DNA of 64,000 bases from Pseudomaricurvus alcaniphilus (lineage in GTDB: Bacteria > Pseudomonadota > Gammaproteobacteria > Pseudomonadales > Cellvibrionaceae), in the NCBI RefSeq assembly GCF_011440395.1, contig NZ_JAAOIX010000001.1, positions 186,001-250,000 on the forward strand, given 5' to 3'. Made by a program: the position numbers and the translations under genes. Positions 1 to 13,110 of the stretch are shown here, piece after piece; the stretch's first letter is position 1; every line of letters begins with the position of its first letter. The notes beneath the pieces were generated by a model, which ran no database searches, had not been told where the DNA came from, and saw nothing but the letters and a program-made list of their open reading frames with translations.

Positions 1-150
1 GCCAGCCTGGGGGCCGAAGAAATCCCCAGGCGGATTTTTGAGCAATACCTGATAAACTATGGTGACCCGGTCGCGACCGGAGGCCGCTGGATAGATTCCT
101 TACCCCCTGCCAACCTGGAACAGCAGGGTGAACAACCCGATAGACGTTAA
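1..150 (+). CDS. aat: Leucyl/phenylalanyl-tRNA--protein transferase, 3' end only
   Basis: Only the last 49 codons are in the window; the gene enters from the left edge and stops with TAA at 148-150. The visible peptide begins [17 protein letters not shown], which resembles the C-terminal part of Aat (the LGAE-IPR stretch). Aat adds Leu or Phe to proteins with N-terminal Arg or Lys, marking them for ClpS/ClpAP. The call rests on this short tail and on the context: the next gene, 5 nt downstream, is the companion transferase bpt, and clpA and clpS follow. The tail is slightly longer than that of E. coli Aat. Confidence 0.75.
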   Translation, partial: ASLGAEEIPRRIFEQYLINYGDPVATGGRWIDSLPPANLEQQGEQPDRR

Positions 151-155
151 AACAG

Positions 156-866
156 ATGAGCAATCTCGGCAATATCAGACTGTTTACCACCCATCCACAT
201 GAGTGCAGCTACCTGGATGATCGGGAGGCTGTATCTGTGTTTGTGGATCCCGCCTATCCGGTGGACAGTGCCCTGTACAGTAAACTGTCGGAGCGCGGCT
301 TCCGGCGCAGTGGCGCCCACATCTATCGGCCCCACTGCGGCAGCTGCCAGGCCTGTATCCCGGCTCGCATTCCGGTCGCTGATTTTCAGATGAACCGCAA
401 CCAGCGCCGCTGCTGGCAACGCAATCAAGACCTGCTGCTAAGCTGTTCGCCCTCGATCGATACGGAAGAACACTACCAGTTGTATGCGCGTTATATCGAG
501 GCGCGTCACTCCGACGGTGACATGTTCCCACCGACGCCGGATCAATATCGATCCTTTCTCAGTCGCGAGTGGGGCGTGACCGAATACCTGGAGCTGCGGC
601 AGCAGGATGGGCAATTGCTGATGGTGGCGGTCTGCGATCGACTGGATAATGGCTACTCCGCGGTATACACTTTTTTCGCGCCACAGCACGACAAGCGCAG
701 CCTTGGCAGCCTCGCCATTCTCTGGCAGATCGAACTGGCCCGGAATCTGGGATTACCCCATGTTTATCTTGGCTACTGGATCAAGGAATGCGCCAAAATG
801 AGCTACAAGACCCTGTATCGACCGCTGGAATTGCTGATTAACGGCCACTGGCTGCGAGTGCGCTGA
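156..866 (+). CDS. bpt: Aspartate/glutamate leucyltransferase (bacterial N-end rule transferase)
   Basis: A 236-residue protein of the bacterial arginyl-tRNA-protein transferase (ATE1-like) family, of the usual length. It transfers Leu from Leu-tRNA to proteins with N-terminal Asp or Glu, making ClpS-ClpAP substrates. Visible marks are Cys17 in HECSYL, the cluster [10 protein letters not shown] (Cys61, Cys64, Cys67) in the N-terminal domain, and [12 protein letters not shown] near the C-terminus in the acyltransferase fold. It starts 5 nt after the aat stop with no clear Shine-Dalgarno sequence, so it is probably translationally coupled to aat. With aat, clpS and clpA nearby, almost the whole N-degron pathway lies within 4 kb. 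Confidence 0.95.
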   Translation: MSNLGNIRLFTTHPHECSYLDDREAVSVFVDPAYPVDSALYSKLSERGFRRSGAHIYRPHCGSCQACIPARIPVADFQMNRNQRRCWQRNQDLLLSCSPSIDTEEHYQLYARYIEARHSDGDMFPPTPDQYRSFLSREWGVTEYLELRQQDGQLLMVAVCDRLDNGYSAVYTFFAPQHDKRSLGSLAILWQIELARNLGLPHVYLGYWIKECAKMSYKTLYRPLELLINGHWLRVR

Positions 867-1064
867 TTTCAGGCCGGGCCAGCCATGTGTTATATCCAAC
901 CCGCCAGTTCGGCTTGGTGTTCCCTCCCCTCAACCGGGCCTGCCAGAACCTCGGCATTTGCGTCTTTTTCCCGCCGCCACTTGGCTCTGCCACGGTTTTC
1001 AGGCACAATTCACGCCTGCTCAAATCCGAGCTTCAAAAACCCAAGTAATTGAGGATGTTGCCGA

Positions 1065-1283
1065 ATGGCAAAAGAAGACAATTTTGAAATGGAAGGTGAG
1101 GTTATTGACACCCTTCCAAACACCACTTTCAAGGTCAAGCTGGAAAACGGTCACGTGGTCATCGCCCACATCTCCGGCAAAATGCGTAAAAACTACATCC
1201 GCATTCTAACCGGCGACAAAGTAAAAGTAGAACTGACTCCCTACGACCTCAGCAAAGGCCGCATCACTTACCGCGCTCGCTAG
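1065..1283 (+). CDS. infA: Translation initiation factor IF-1
   Basis: A 72-residue protein, exactly the usual IF-1 length, made of one S1/OB fold. The start [11 protein letters not shown] and the end KGRITYRAR are typical of the family. IF-1 binds the ribosomal A site during initiation and assists IF-2 and IF-3. The gene lies about 200 nt after bpt on the same strand and converges with clpA, an arrangement common in Pseudomonas-like genomes. A short hairpin separates it from clpA. Confidence 0.98.
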   Translation: MAKEDNFEMEGEVIDTLPNTTFKVKLENGHVVIAHISGKMRKNYIRILTGDKVKVELTPYDLSKGRITYRAR

Positions 1284-1316
1284 CCCCCTCCTCTCCTGAC
1301 CCAAGACACAACAGAT

Positions 1317-1344
1317 CCACCCGCCATACCGAAATGGCAGGTGG
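1317..1344. terminator. Hairpin between convergent infA and clpA
   Basis: Stem of CCACC and GCCAT paired with ATGGC and GGTGG around a 6-nt loop, with one C/A mismatch in the middle. It lies in the 65-nt gap between the ends of infA and clpA. Neither side carries a run of T, so it may not be a classical intrinsic terminator. Confidence 0.4.
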
Positions 1345-1348
1345 TTGC

Positions 1349-3646
1349 TTAATGTGCCTGACTGGCAGCCTCTTTAGCGGCATGCGCCGCTTGGTATTCC
1401 AGCTGCAGCTGGTCATCTTCGACGCGCACATGAACGGTACCACCGTTGCCTGAAAGCGCGCCAAACAGCACCTCTTCAGCCAGTGGCTTTTTTAACTTCT
1501 CCTGGATGAGGCGCGCCATCGGCCTGGCCCCCATTTTGGCATCGTAGCCGTGCAGCGCCAGCCAATCCCGAGCTTCATCGGTCACATCCAGGGAGATTTT
1601 CTTGTCATCCAGCTGCGCCTGCAACTGCACCAGGAACTTGTCCACCACCGTCTTGATAACCTCCAACGGCAGACTGCTGAACTGAATAATGGCGTCCAAC
1701 CGGTTGCGGAACTCGGGGGTAAACATCTTTTTGATGATTTCCATCCCGTCGGTGGTGTGATCCTGGGTCTTAAAGCCAATAGAAGCTCGACTCATCTCTT
1801 CAGCACCGGCGTTGGTCGTCATTATGACAATGACATTGCGGAAATCCGCCTTGCGGCCATTGTTGTCGGTGAGCGTGCCGTGGTCCATGACCTGCAACAG
1901 CAAGTTGAACACTTCCGGGTGCGCCTTTTCGATCTCATCCAGCAGCACCACGCTGTGCGGATTCTTGGTCACCGCATCGGTCAACAGGCCGCCCTGATCA
2001 AAGCCAACATATCCGGGTGGCGCACCGATCAAGCGTGACACTGTGTGGCGTTCCATGTATTCGGACATATCAAAACGCACCAGCTCGATACCGAGGGAAG
2101 ACGCCAATTGCTTGCACAGCTCGGTTTTACCCACTCCCGTTGGACCGGCAAACAGGAATGAGCCGATGGGCTTGTCCGCTACATTCAAGCCGGCTCGCGA
2201 CAATTTGATGGCGGTCGCCAGGGCTTCGATGGCCTTTTCCTGGCCAAAAACGGTCATCCGCAAATTAGCTTCCAGGTCCCGTAACTGCTCGCGATCCGAA
2301 CTGGAGACGCTCTTTGGCGGGATACGGGCAATTTTCGCCACTACCGCCTCGATATCGCCGACCCCCAACAACTTCTTGCGCTTGGTAGCCGGCAACAGCT
2401 GCTGGTAGGCCCCTGCCTCATCGATCACGTCTATCGCCTTGTCCGGCATAAAGCGTTCGGTAATGTAACGCCCGGAAAGCTCCGCCGCCGCCTTGAGTGC
2501 GGTATCGGTATAACGCAACTTGTGATGCTCTTCGAAACGCTGCTTCAGGCCCTTGAGGATTTTGTAGGTGTCCTCGACGGAGGGTTCGTTGATATCCACT
2601 TTCTGGAAACGGCGCGACAACGCCCGATCTTTCTCAAATATGCCGCGGTACTCCTGGAAGGTCGTGGAGCCGATACAGCGCAAGCGCCCGGAAGTCAGCA
2701 GCGGCTTGAGCAGGTTGGAGGCGTCCATAACACCACCGGAGGCGGCACCAGCACCGATAATGGTATGAATTTCATCGATAAACAGAATGGCGTGCTCCTG
2801 CTTGCGGAGATCTGCCAGCAAGCCCTTGAAGCGTTTTTCGAAGTCGCCGCGATACTTGGTGCCCGCCAGCAGCGAACCCAGGTCGAGGGAATAGACGACA
2901 CTGGAGGCAAGTACCTCCGGTACATCGCCATCGACAATGCGCTTGGCCAGCCCTTCGGCTATGGCAGTTTTGCCCACGCCAGACTCACCAACCAGCAGCG
3001 GGTTATTCTTGCGGCGCCGGGTCAATATCTGGCTGACCCGTTCAACCTCCAATTGACGCCCGATCAGCGGATCGATGCGGCCCAGTATGGCTTCTTCATT
3101 GAGGTTGGTAGCAAACGACTCCAGCGGGCTTTGCGAGGAGGAGTCGCTGCCGATGGCCGCCTCATCACTATTGTCAGGCGCCGAATCGTCATTGTGATCA
3201 TGGTGCCCGGCGACCTTGGATATGCCGTGGGTAATAAAATTCACTACATCCAGACGGGCTACGCTCTGCTGCTTGAGGTAGTAGACAGCCTGGCTCTCCT
3301 GCTCGCTAAAGATCGCGACCAGCACGTTGGCCCCCGTGACTTCTTTCTTGCCGGAGGATTGCACGTGGAATACAGCTCGCTGCAACACTCGCTGGAACCC
3401 CAGTGTCGGCTGGGTTTCCCGCTCGGTATCATTTTCCGGTATCAGGGGAGTGGTGGAATCGACGAACTCTATCAAGTCCTTACGCAGGGCATTGAGATCG
3501 GTACCACAGGCCCTCAGCACACTGGCTGCCGAGTCGTTGTCGATAAGGGCCAGCAACAAGTGCTCAACGGTCATAAATTCATGCCGCTTTGAGCGCGCAC
3601 CCTTAAACGCCACATTGAGGGTTACTTCCAGATCCTTGCTCAACAT
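1349..3646 (-). CDS. clpA: ATP-dependent Clp protease ATP-binding subunit ClpA
   Basis: A 765-residue Hsp100 unfoldase close to the standard ClpA length. It has an N-terminal double Clp-N domain (about 1-145), a first AAA+ module with Walker A GESGVGKT (220-227) and Walker B ILFIDE (287-292), and a second with GPTGVGKT (501-508). The IGF loop at about 623-625 is the ClpP-docking motif, so it should feed ClpP. It lacks the middle coiled-coil of ClpB. The ATG at 3644-3646 follows AGAGGTGATC, an excellent Shine-Dalgarno sequence. It lies downstream of clpS on the same strand, after about 155 nt. The adaptor and its unfoldase are therefore neighbours, as in most gammaproteobacteria. Confidence 0.98.
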   Translation of the reverse strand: MLSKDLEVTLNVAFKGARSKRHEFMTVEHLLLALIDNDSAASVLRACGTDLNALRKDLIEFVDSTTPLIPENDTERETQPTLGFQRVLQRAVFHVQSSGKKEVTGANVLVAIFSEQESQAVYYLKQQSVARLDVVNFITHGISKVAGHHDHNDDSAPDNSDEAAIGSDSSSQSPLESFATNLNEEAILGRIDPLIGRQLEVERVSQILTRRRKNNPLLVGESGVGKTAIAEGLAKRIVDGDVPEVLASSVVYSLDLGSLLAGTKYRGDFEKRFKGLLADLRKQEHAILFIDEIHTIIGAGAASGGVMDASNLLKPLLTSGRLRCIGSTTFQEYRGIFEKDRALSRRFQKVDINEPSVEDTYKILKGLKQRFEEHHKLRYTDTALKAAAELSGRYITERFMPDKAIDVIDEAGAYQQLLPATKRKKLLGVGDIEAVVAKIARIPPKSVSSSDREQLRDLEANLRMTVFGQEKAIEALATAIKLSRAGLNVADKPIGSFLFAGPTGVGKTELCKQLASSLGIELVRFDMSEYMERHTVSRLIGAPPGYVGFDQGGLLTDAVTKNPHSVVLLDEIEKAHPEVFNLLLQVMDHGTLTDNNGRKADFRNVIVIMTTNAGAEEMSRASIGFKTQDHTTDGMEIIKKMFTPEFRNRLDAIIQFSSLPLEVIKTVVDKFLVQLQAQLDDKKISLDVTDEARDWLALHGYDAKMGARPMARLIQEKLKKPLAEEVLFGALSGNGGTVHVRVEDDQLQLEYQAAHAAKEAASQAH

Positions 3647-3801
3647 TAGTGATCACCTCTACAACAGCTACTACGCATAATTTCCACCATCCCGCACCAA
3701 CTGCAGACTGGCTACGTTCAGGCTAGATTCCGGACTGCCTTCTGGACAGCCTTTTAATAAGCTATCACGAGCTTGCCAGCAGGGCTACTCCCCGCGAGCA
3801 T

Positions 3802-4176
3802 TTACTCATCGGAGTCGTCTGCCGCCTCGATTTCGCACAGCAGCGGATGCTGGTTCTCCCGCGCGTACTGGTTTACCTGGGCCGCCTTGGTCTCGGCGAT
3901 ATCCCGAGTAAACAGGCCGCACACTGCCTTGCCCTTGGTGTGAACGATCAGCATTACCTGGGTGGCCTGCTCTCTGTTCATACCAAAGAATATCTCCAGG
4001 GTCTCAACCACAAACTCCATGGGTGTATAGTCGTCGTTTAACAAAACTACTTTATACATGGACGGTCGTTTGAGGCGCGGCTTGGCCTCTTGTACCGCCA
4101 GGTTACCATCACCGGCGTGGTCGTCATCCTGATCATCTGAACTTAATCTTAGATGATATTTACACACGTTATCCAT
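3802..4176 (-). CDS. clpS: ClpA adaptor ClpS
   Basis: A 124-residue adaptor that hands N-end rule substrates to ClpA. The core has the family signature [16 protein letters not shown] followed by the helical region with AKGLFTRD-like sequence, and the N-terminal tail is flexible and acidic, as expected. I place the start at the ATG at 4174-4176, preceded by GAGAG; an in-frame TTG five codons upstream (4191) is possible. The gene is divergent from cspD and lies upstream of clpA. Confidence 0.95.
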   Translation of the reverse strand: MDNVCKYHLRLSSDDQDDDHAGDGNLAVQEAKPRLKRPSMYKVVLLNDDYTPMEFVVETLEIFFGMNREQATQVMLIVHTKGKAVCGLFTRDIAETKAAQVNQYARENQHPLLCEIEAADDSDE

Positions 4177-4191
4177 CAATTCTCTCTTCAA

Positions 4192-4512
4192 CCCTCATTT
4201 TTACGTCCAGCCCCACGATACCGATCACCCCATGACCTGTTAGAACACTTTACCAGCAAAAAGTTAATCCAGCTGATTGACTTGTAAAAACATGTTCGCT
4301 ATAACAAGGCCACAAAAGAAAAACACGGTCCCGGCGAGAACATCGGCGGAGCACTGCTGCACCAGCCAGTTCCGGTCCGACAGTTTAAATCGCTCCCAGG
4401 GCTCCACCTGGTTGCGGCTTACCCCGAAGACGGGCTTAACCCGGACGTCCGTGCTAAATCATAATAATACCATACCCATGGCCATCACCACCGGCCATGC
4501 AAGGAACGTACT
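4192..4512. other. clpS-cspD divergent intergenic region
   Basis: A 321-nt stretch without a convincing gene. It holds the divergent control regions of clpS (leftward) and cspD (rightward), including one good sigma70-type promoter for cspD. The long leader that would result (about 200 nt) fits a cold-shock gene, but I could not assign a structure to it. Confidence 0.6.
4277..4305 (+). promoter_or_regulatory. Sigma70-type promoter for cspD
   Basis: TTGACT at 4277-4282 and TATAAC at 4300-4305, separated by exactly 17 nt. It points towards cspD and would start transcription near 4312, leaving a leader of about 200 nt. Confidence 0.65.
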
Positions 4513-4794
4513 ATGCCAACAGGTACAGTAAAGTGGTTTAACAATGCCAAAGGCTACGGTTTTATCCTGCCTGATGACGGCGGTTCAGATCTCTTCGCCC
4601 ACTACTCCTCCATTATTATGGAGGGCTATAAAACTCTCAAGGCTGGCCAAAAGGTCAATTTTCAGGTGATTGAAGGCGCCAAAGGCCTGCATGCCACCGA
4701 TATCGAGCTGCCGGACAAACTTCATCCCGCAGACACGCCCCCTGAGGAAGAGCATGCTCCTCCCCTGAGCGAACCGAAAAAGGCACTCGGGTAA
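4513..4794 (+). CDS. cspD: Cold-shock-like protein CspD
   Basis: A 93-residue protein with an N-terminal cold-shock (OB-fold) domain. It has the RNP1-like motif KGYGFI at about 14-19 and the RNP2-like motif DLFAHYS. The start MPTGTVKWFNNAKGYGF and the Pro/Glu-rich tail of about 25 residues distinguish it from the 70-residue CspA type. CspD binds single-stranded DNA/RNA and inhibits replication in slow or stationary cells. The ATG follows AAGGA. Its position next to clpS/clpA is conserved across gammaproteobacteria. Confidence 0.93.
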   Translation: MPTGTVKWFNNAKGYGFILPDDGGSDLFAHYSSIIMEGYKTLKAGQKVNFQVIEGAKGLHATDIELPDKLHPADTPPEEEHAPPLSEPKKALG

Positions 4795-4859
4795 CGCCGT
4801 CCCGGCCAGACCGGCAACACCTTACCTCCGCCAGCACACTCGCCCCCCCCTAAAACCAA

Positions 4860-4891
4860 AAAACCCCGCTCCGGTCAGGATGCGGGGTTTT
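4860..4891 (-). terminator. Intrinsic terminator between cspD and icd
   Basis: AAAACCCCGC at 4860-4869 pairs with GCGGGGTTTT at 4882-4891. Read leftward, the stem is followed by TTTTTTGGTTTT, so it best serves icd. It may also stop cspD transcripts. Confidence 0.8.
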
Positions 4892-4918
4892 GCGTGTGCC
4901 GCAGCTGGCCGCTTAGGC

Positions 4919-7168
<2,250 letters not shown>

Positions 7169-7316
7169 TCAGCTGTATCTGGATTGGAAATGGGCCATAG
7201 CCGTTTGACTTTTGATCCCTTCGGCTCCCCGCTTTTTTGCGGGCAGCATGATACCATTAAGGGTAAAGTTCGTACAGGTTGTAAAATTTCTACAGATTAT
7301 TCGGTGATTTTTCATT

Positions 7317-7949
7317 ATGGCCAGCATTATCCTCCTCAACAAACCTTTTCAGGTGCTGAGCCAATTTACCGATGCCGACGGCCGCGCCACCCTGAAAGAG
7401 TTGCTGCCAAACTTCCACGGCCACTACCCTGCCGGCAGGCTGGATTACGATTCCGAAGGGCTGATTCTGCTGACCGATGACGGTAAACTACAGCATCGCA
7501 TCAGCGATCCTCGCCACAAGTTAAGCAAGACCTACTGGGTCCAGGTCGAGGGCCAGCCGGATCAGCAGGCACTGCAGGTCTTGCGAGCCGGGGTACAATT
7601 AAAAGACGGCCTCACCCGGCCAGCCAAAGTCCACCCCATAGCACAACCTGCCGGGCTCTGGCAGCGCACCCCTCCTATCCGGGAGCGGCAGAACATCCCC
7701 ACCCAGTGGCTGCAAATCACCATCTCCGAAGGCCGCAATCGACAGGTCAGGCGAATGACCGCGGCGGTGGGCTACCCCACCCTGCGCCTGATCCGCGCCT
7801 CTATCGGTCAATGGCAGCTGGGTGAGCTGTTGCCCGGTGAATATTGTCTCGAACAGGTGCACACGCCCGCGCCGACCCCGGGCACACCCGTGCACCGGCG
7901 ACCAAAACGCCAGGCGCCTCGCCGAGGTAAAAAAACACTAACCAACTGA
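7317..7949 (+). CDS. rluE: 23S rRNA pseudouridine synthase, RluE type
   Basis: A 210-residue pseudouridine synthase of the RsuA/RluB/E/F family, without an S4 domain. The catalytic motif GRLDYDSEGLILLTDDG carries the essential Asp (about residue 43). The KTYWVQVEG and EGRNRQVRRM motifs are also present. RluE modifies U2457 of E. coli 23S rRNA. The C-terminal 25 residues are Pro/Arg/Lys-rich and probably bind RNA non-specifically. It starts a rightward run, rluE-nudJ-mnmA-hflD-purB, with small gaps. Confidence 0.92.
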   Translation: MASIILLNKPFQVLSQFTDADGRATLKELLPNFHGHYPAGRLDYDSEGLILLTDDGKLQHRISDPRHKLSKTYWVQVEGQPDQQALQVLRAGVQLKDGLTRPAKVHPIAQPAGLWQRTPPIRERQNIPTQWLQITISEGRNRQVRRMTAAVGYPTLRLIRASIGQWQLGELLPGEYCLEQVHTPAPTPGTPVHRRPKRQAPRRGKKTLTN

Positions 7950-8000
7950 CCTCTCCCCACCTTTTCCAACCCGGCGCTGCAGGCCAGGAGACCACTACCG

Positions 8001-8444
8001 ATGACTGAATTACCGCACGCAACTGTGGCGACTATTGTCGAGCAGGACGGCCGTTACCTGCTGGTCAAGGAGAAGCGTGACAACCGCATCGTCTTCAACC
8101 AGCCCGCCGGCCACATCGAATGCGGCGAGTCCATTCTGCAGGCAGCCGTCCGGGAAACCCTGGAAGAAACTCGCTGGCTGGTAGAGCCCACCGGCTTTGC
8201 CGGTCTGTCGGTGTACCACGCCCCCAACGGTATCAGCTACGTCCGTACAACTATCATTGCCAGGCCGCTGCAGGAAGACCCTCTGGCCCGTCTGGATGAC
8301 GATATCATCGCGCCGGTATGGCTGACCCACGGCGAAATCCTGGCCCTCAAGGATCAGCTGCGCAGCCCGGTGGTCCTGAAAGTCATTGAAGATCATCGCC
8401 GTGGAGTCGCTTATCCATTGGATCTGATTTCTGAGCAGAGGTAG
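8001..8444 (+). CDS. nudJ: NUDIX hydrolase, NudJ-like phosphatase
   Basis: A 147-residue NUDIX protein. The NUDIX box GHIECGESILQAAVRETLEE fits Gx5Ex7REUxEE. E. coli NudJ hydrolyses thiamine pyrophosphate precursors and nucleotide triphosphates. The start MTELPHATVATIVEQDGRYLLV and a position between rluE and mnmA match the NudJ neighbourhood in many gammaproteobacteria. The gap to rluE is 51 nt and to mnmA about 47 nt, so it is probably in one operon with them. Confidence 0.9.
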   Translation: MTELPHATVATIVEQDGRYLLVKEKRDNRIVFNQPAGHIECGESILQAAVRETLEETRWLVEPTGFAGLSVYHAPNGISYVRTTIIARPLQEDPLARLDDDIIAPVWLTHGEILALKDQLRSPVVLKVIEDHRRGVAYPLDLISEQR

Positions 8445-8491
8445 AATATGCGCCCTTTTCCATTCGCGGCAGTAAATAGTTGATTGAATCC

Positions 8492-9601
8492 ATGACCACC
8501 GGAACCTCCCCGGCCTCTTCCTCCGGCCATGTCATCGTCGGCATGTCCGGCGGTGTCGACTCCTCCGTCGCCGCGCTGCTATTGCAGCAGCAGGGCTATC
8601 GAGTGGAAGGCCTGTTTATGAAAAACTGGGACGAGGACGATGGCACCGAGTACTGCACCGCCCGGGAAGACCTGGCCGATGCCCAACGCGTGTGCGACAA
8701 ATTGGGCATCAAGCTCCACAGCGCCAATTTCGCCGCCGAGTATTGGGACAACGTCTTTGAGCACTTCCTGGAAGAGTATCAGGCCGGTCGCACACCCAAC
8801 CCGGACATCCTGTGCAACCGGGAAATCAAGTTCAAGGTATTTCTGGAATACGCCGAAGTTCTCGGCGCGGATATGATCGCCACCGGCCACTACGTGCGCC
8901 GCTCGGATGACACCGAACACACCCGCTTGCTAAAAGGGCTGGACAGCAACAAGGATCAAAGTTACTTCCTGCACGCAGTGGGCGAACAGGAGTTCGCCAA
9001 ATCGCTGTTCCCGGTTGGCGAACTGCAAAAGCCCGCGGTACGGCAACTGGCCGAACAGCACGATTTGGTCACCCACGACAAAAAGGACAGTACCGGCATC
9101 TGCTTTATCGGTGAGCGTCGCTTCAAGGACTTTTTGCAACAGTACCTGCCGGCCCAGCCCGGCGACATCGTCGACGACAGCGGCAAGGTAATTGGTCGGC
9201 ACAGTGGCCTGATGTACCACACCATTGGCCAGCGCCAGGGGCTGGGCATCGGTGGCAGGAAGGATGCGGCCCATGAACCCTGGTATGTGGCGGTCAAGGA
9301 TTTGGCCAGCAATCAACTGGTCGCAGTACAGGGCAAAAACCATCCGCTGCTGCTTAGCAACAGCCTGGTTGCAGGCAACTGCCACTGGATCAATGGCAAG
9401 CCCGCCGGCGCGACACTGCGCTGCTCAGCTAAAACCCGCTACCGCCAACCGGACCAGCCCTGCAGCGTGGAACTCATGCCAGACAACAGCATCAAGGTCA
9501 CTTTTGACGAGCCGCAACGGGCCCTGACCCCGGGCCAGTCAGTGGTTTTTTACCAGGACGATACCTGTCTGGGAGGAGCGGTCATTGAACGCGCGCTTTG
9601 A
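8492..9601 (+). CDS. mnmA: tRNA-specific 2-thiouridylase MnmA
   Basis: A 369-residue enzyme that puts sulfur on U34 of tRNA Lys, Glu and Gln. The ATP-binding PP-loop is GMSGGVDSS near residues 17-25. The two catalytic cysteines are in [12 protein letters not shown] and [12 protein letters not shown]. Sulfur reaches MnmA through the Tus relay, and tusDCB lies 10 kb downstream in this window. I use the ATG at 8492; a TTG 12 nt upstream (8480) is in frame, and neither has a clear Shine-Dalgarno sequence. The 3' end overlaps hflD by 17 nt, suggesting coupled translation. Confidence 0.97.
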   Translation: MTTGTSPASSSGHVIVGMSGGVDSSVAALLLQQQGYRVEGLFMKNWDEDDGTEYCTAREDLADAQRVCDKLGIKLHSANFAAEYWDNVFEHFLEEYQAGRTPNPDILCNREIKFKVFLEYAEVLGADMIATGHYVRRSDDTEHTRLLKGLDSNKDQSYFLHAVGEQEFAKSLFPVGELQKPAVRQLAEQHDLVTHDKKDSTGICFIGERRFKDFLQQYLPAQPGDIVDDSGKVIGRHSGLMYHTIGQRQGLGIGGRKDAAHEPWYVAVKDLASNQLVAVQGKNHPLLLSNSLVAGNCHWINGKPAGATLRCSAKTRYRQPDQPCSVELMPDNSIKVTFDEPQRALTPGQSVVFYQDDTCLGGAVIERAL

Positions 9602-10220
9602 AGACCAGGCCATCGCCCTGGCCGGGGTGTTCCAGGCCGCCGCACTGGTGGAACAGCTGGCGAAAACCGGCTACCTGCCCTCCGCCCCGCTGGGCACTTG
9701 CATGAACGGCCTGTTTAACCAGAATCCGGCCTCCACGCTGGATGTATTCGGCAATGACCTGGCCAATATCGAGCTCGGCCTCAAAGTAATGAGCGACCTG
9801 CTGAGCCACCAGCAATCCCGGGATTACCCCAACACATTGCGCTACGTGCTGGGCATCCTGCACCTGCAGAAAAAACTGCTGGGCCGCCAGGACATGCTGG
9901 CCGTCATCGGCAAGCGGTTGCAACAGAGTGCCCAACAGGCAGAGCACTTCGGCATCGCCCATGAAAATGTTATGGCCAGCACCGCCGCTATCTACAGCGA
10001 CACTGTCAGCACTTTCAAGTTTCGAATCCAGGTCAGCGGTGACTTTAGCTACCTGCAGCAAACCCGGGTGGCCAACCAGGTGCGCTCGCTGCTGCTATCG
10101 GGAATCCGTGCCGCCACCCTTTGGCGGCAGCGGGGTGGCAGTCGCCTGCAGGTCATATTCCAGCGCAAAAAGCTGGCTGTCTGTGCCGATGACCTGCTGC
10201 GCAATCTGCAAAAAACATGA
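9585..10220 (+). CDS. hflD: High frequency lysogenization protein HflD homologue
   Basis: A 211-residue, mostly helical protein of the HflD family, with the usual length and the usual place between mnmA and purB. It is peripheral to the inner membrane; E. coli HflD affects stability of the lambda CII protein, but its general role is poorly known. The start is a TTG at 9585-9587 preceded by GGGAGGAG seven bases away, inside the end of mnmA. The start [21 protein letters not shown] is typical. Confidence 0.92.
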   Translation: MNARFEDQAIALAGVFQAAALVEQLAKTGYLPSAPLGTCMNGLFNQNPASTLDVFGNDLANIELGLKVMSDLLSHQQSRDYPNTLRYVLGILHLQKKLLGRQDMLAVIGKRLQQSAQQAEHFGIAHENVMASTAAIYSDTVSTFKFRIQVSGDFSYLQQTRVANQVRSLLLSGIRAATLWRQRGGSRLQVIFQRKKLAVCADDLLRNLQKT

Positions 10221-10293
10221 AGCGCGCGCCGCGCGCGGTAAAATCCGGTATCATTTACGGTTTTCTGAATTACCATTCAAGCTACGGTTTTAA

Positions 10294-11694
<1,401 letters not shown>

Positions 11695-11702
11695 TTTCTC
11701 TC

Positions 11703-11728
11703 AAGCCCGGCGGCTAACGCCGGCTTTT
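11703..11728 (+). terminator. Probable intrinsic terminator of purB
   Basis: AAGCC and GGCG pair with CGCC and GGCTT around GCTAA, with one bulged C, and TTTT follows. It starts 8 nt after the purB stop codon. Confidence 0.6.
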
Positions 11729-11795
11729 CCCGCGCCTCGGATTGGGTTAGTCTGCCAGTAGTGGCTAGCGCAATCTTGACCGCGGGAAGGTTATT

Positions 11796-12338
11796 ATGAG
11801 TGTCACCGACAATACTCCGGGTGCCACCGACTTGGGTGAGTGCCCGTCGGAAACCTCCAGCAGCCTCACCCTGCTGCAGGGTGCACCTGCTTTTACCAAA
11901 CATTTACAGCACATCCTGCAGCTGGCCCATCGCCAGGTTTGCATTTTCAGCTACGGTCTGGATAACAACCTGTTTGCCTGCCAGGCGACCTGCCGCTTGC
12001 TCAGCCAACTGGCACGTCGCCACCGCCAAACAGAGGTCCTGATACTGATTAAAAGTACCAGCGCGCTGATCGGCCGTTATCACGGATTGGTGGAGCTGCA
12101 GCAGCGACTGCCCAGCAAGATTCACCTGCGCCAGCTCTCCGTGGAGCAAGATGTAGACCCCCGCAGCTACGTAATCGTCGACGGTCGCCAACTGCTGCTG
12201 CAGCACGATGACCGGGAATTTGACGGTTTCTGCGATACCGATGCCGCTCCGTTGGCCAAGACACTGCTGGAAGAGTTCAGGGGCTTGTGGGAACGTCACA
12301 GCAAAGATATTGTGGAGTTGCGCCGCCTCTCCCTGTAG
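11796..12338 (+). CDS. Conserved protein of unknown function, DUF7931-like
   Basis: A 180-residue protein without signal peptide or membrane segment. After a variable N-terminal tail of about 35 residues the sequence looks like one half of a phospholipase D-like fold: HRQVCIFSYGLDN, then a region with VLILIKSTSALIG, then YVIVDGRQLLLQHDDREFDGF. The catalytic HKD motif is absent, so phosphodiesterase activity is not expected. It resembles uncharacterised pseudomonad proteins encoded next to purB. It lies about 100 nt after purB and converges with the HAD gene. Function not known. Confidence 0.6.
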   Translation: MSVTDNTPGATDLGECPSETSSSLTLLQGAPAFTKHLQHILQLAHRQVCIFSYGLDNNLFACQATCRLLSQLARRHRQTEVLILIKSTSALIGRYHGLVELQQRLPSKIHLRQLSVEQDVDPRSYVIVDGRQLLLQHDDREFDGFCDTDAAPLAKTLLEEFRGLWERHSKDIVELRRLSL

Positions 12339-12385
12339 CTTCCGCCCTGGGGAAAGCAGGCCCCAAACTCACTGTGACCCCGCTC

Positions 12386-13066
12386 TCAGGGCTGTGCGCA
12401 AGCAGCCCCTTCAACATCCAGGTTAACCAGCGCCAAAATTTGCTCCACCCGCGACACCGACATCAGCGGCGCATAGGCCTGCAATCGGTCAACCGAATGG
12501 GCCCCGTAGTCCACCGCGATACGGCGCATGTTGGCCCGCCGCGCCATCTCCATATCGAATTCGGTGTCGCCAATCATAACGGCCCGCTGCACTGGCGTGC
12601 GCAACTCCGTTAATAACTGATGCAACATCAAGGGGTCAGGCTTGGAAGCCGTTTCATCCGCACATCGTGTGCCGTGAAACCAGTCGCCAACCTGCACGGA
12701 CTTTAACACCCTGTCCAGTCCGGCACGACTTTTACCCGTTGCTATTGCCAGTTTATGACCAGCATCTGCCAGGCTGGCGAGCGTGGTTTCGACCCCGGGA
12801 AACAACTGTGGCGGCGTGTGATTAAGCTCGAGAAATTGCTGGCTGTACTGGCTGCGCATCTGCTCTATGCCGACAGCATCCAGTTGCGGATAGAGGCGTT
12901 GCAGGGCTTGCGGCAACGCCAGGCCGATAATTTCCATGACTTCAACATCCGCCAATACAGGTAAACCCTGCGCTGCGGCAGCCCGATGCATGGCTTCAAT
13001 GATGGTACTGGTGGAATCGCACAGGGTTCCATCCCAGTCGAATATAAAAAGTAGCTTGTCTGACAC
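12386..13066 (-). CDS. HAD-superfamily hydrolase, phosphoglycolate phosphatase-like
   Basis: A 226-residue HAD subfamily IA phosphatase. It has motif I FDWDGTLCDS (nucleophile Asp10, acid Asp12), motif II in AIATGKS, and motif IV MIGDTEFDMEMA. Substrate cannot be read from sequence; phosphoglycolate, pyrophosphate or sugar phosphates are typical for the group. It starts 44 nt after the rluC stop on the same strand, and rluC followed by a HAD gene is a common order in Pseudomonas-like genomes. Confidence 0.85.
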   Translation of the reverse strand: MSDKLLFIFDWDGTLCDSTSTIIEAMHRAAAAQGLPVLADVEVMEIIGLALPQALQRLYPQLDAVGIEQMRSQYSQQFLELNHTPPQLFPGVETTLASLADAGHKLAIATGKSRAGLDRVLKSVQVGDWFHGTRCADETASKPDPLMLHQLLTELRTPVQRAVMIGDTEFDMEMARRANMRRIAVDYGAHSVDRLQAYAPLMSVSRVEQILALVNLDVEGAACAQP

Positions 13067-13110
13067 CCTACGCTCCGGTTGAACCGCTGATTACACAGCA
13101 ATAACTGCTT

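Noticed and set aside
2522-3592. Long open frame (356 residues) on the strand opposite clpA
   Set aside because: It is the reverse complement of conserved clpA codons, shows no recognisable domain, and clpA itself is certain.
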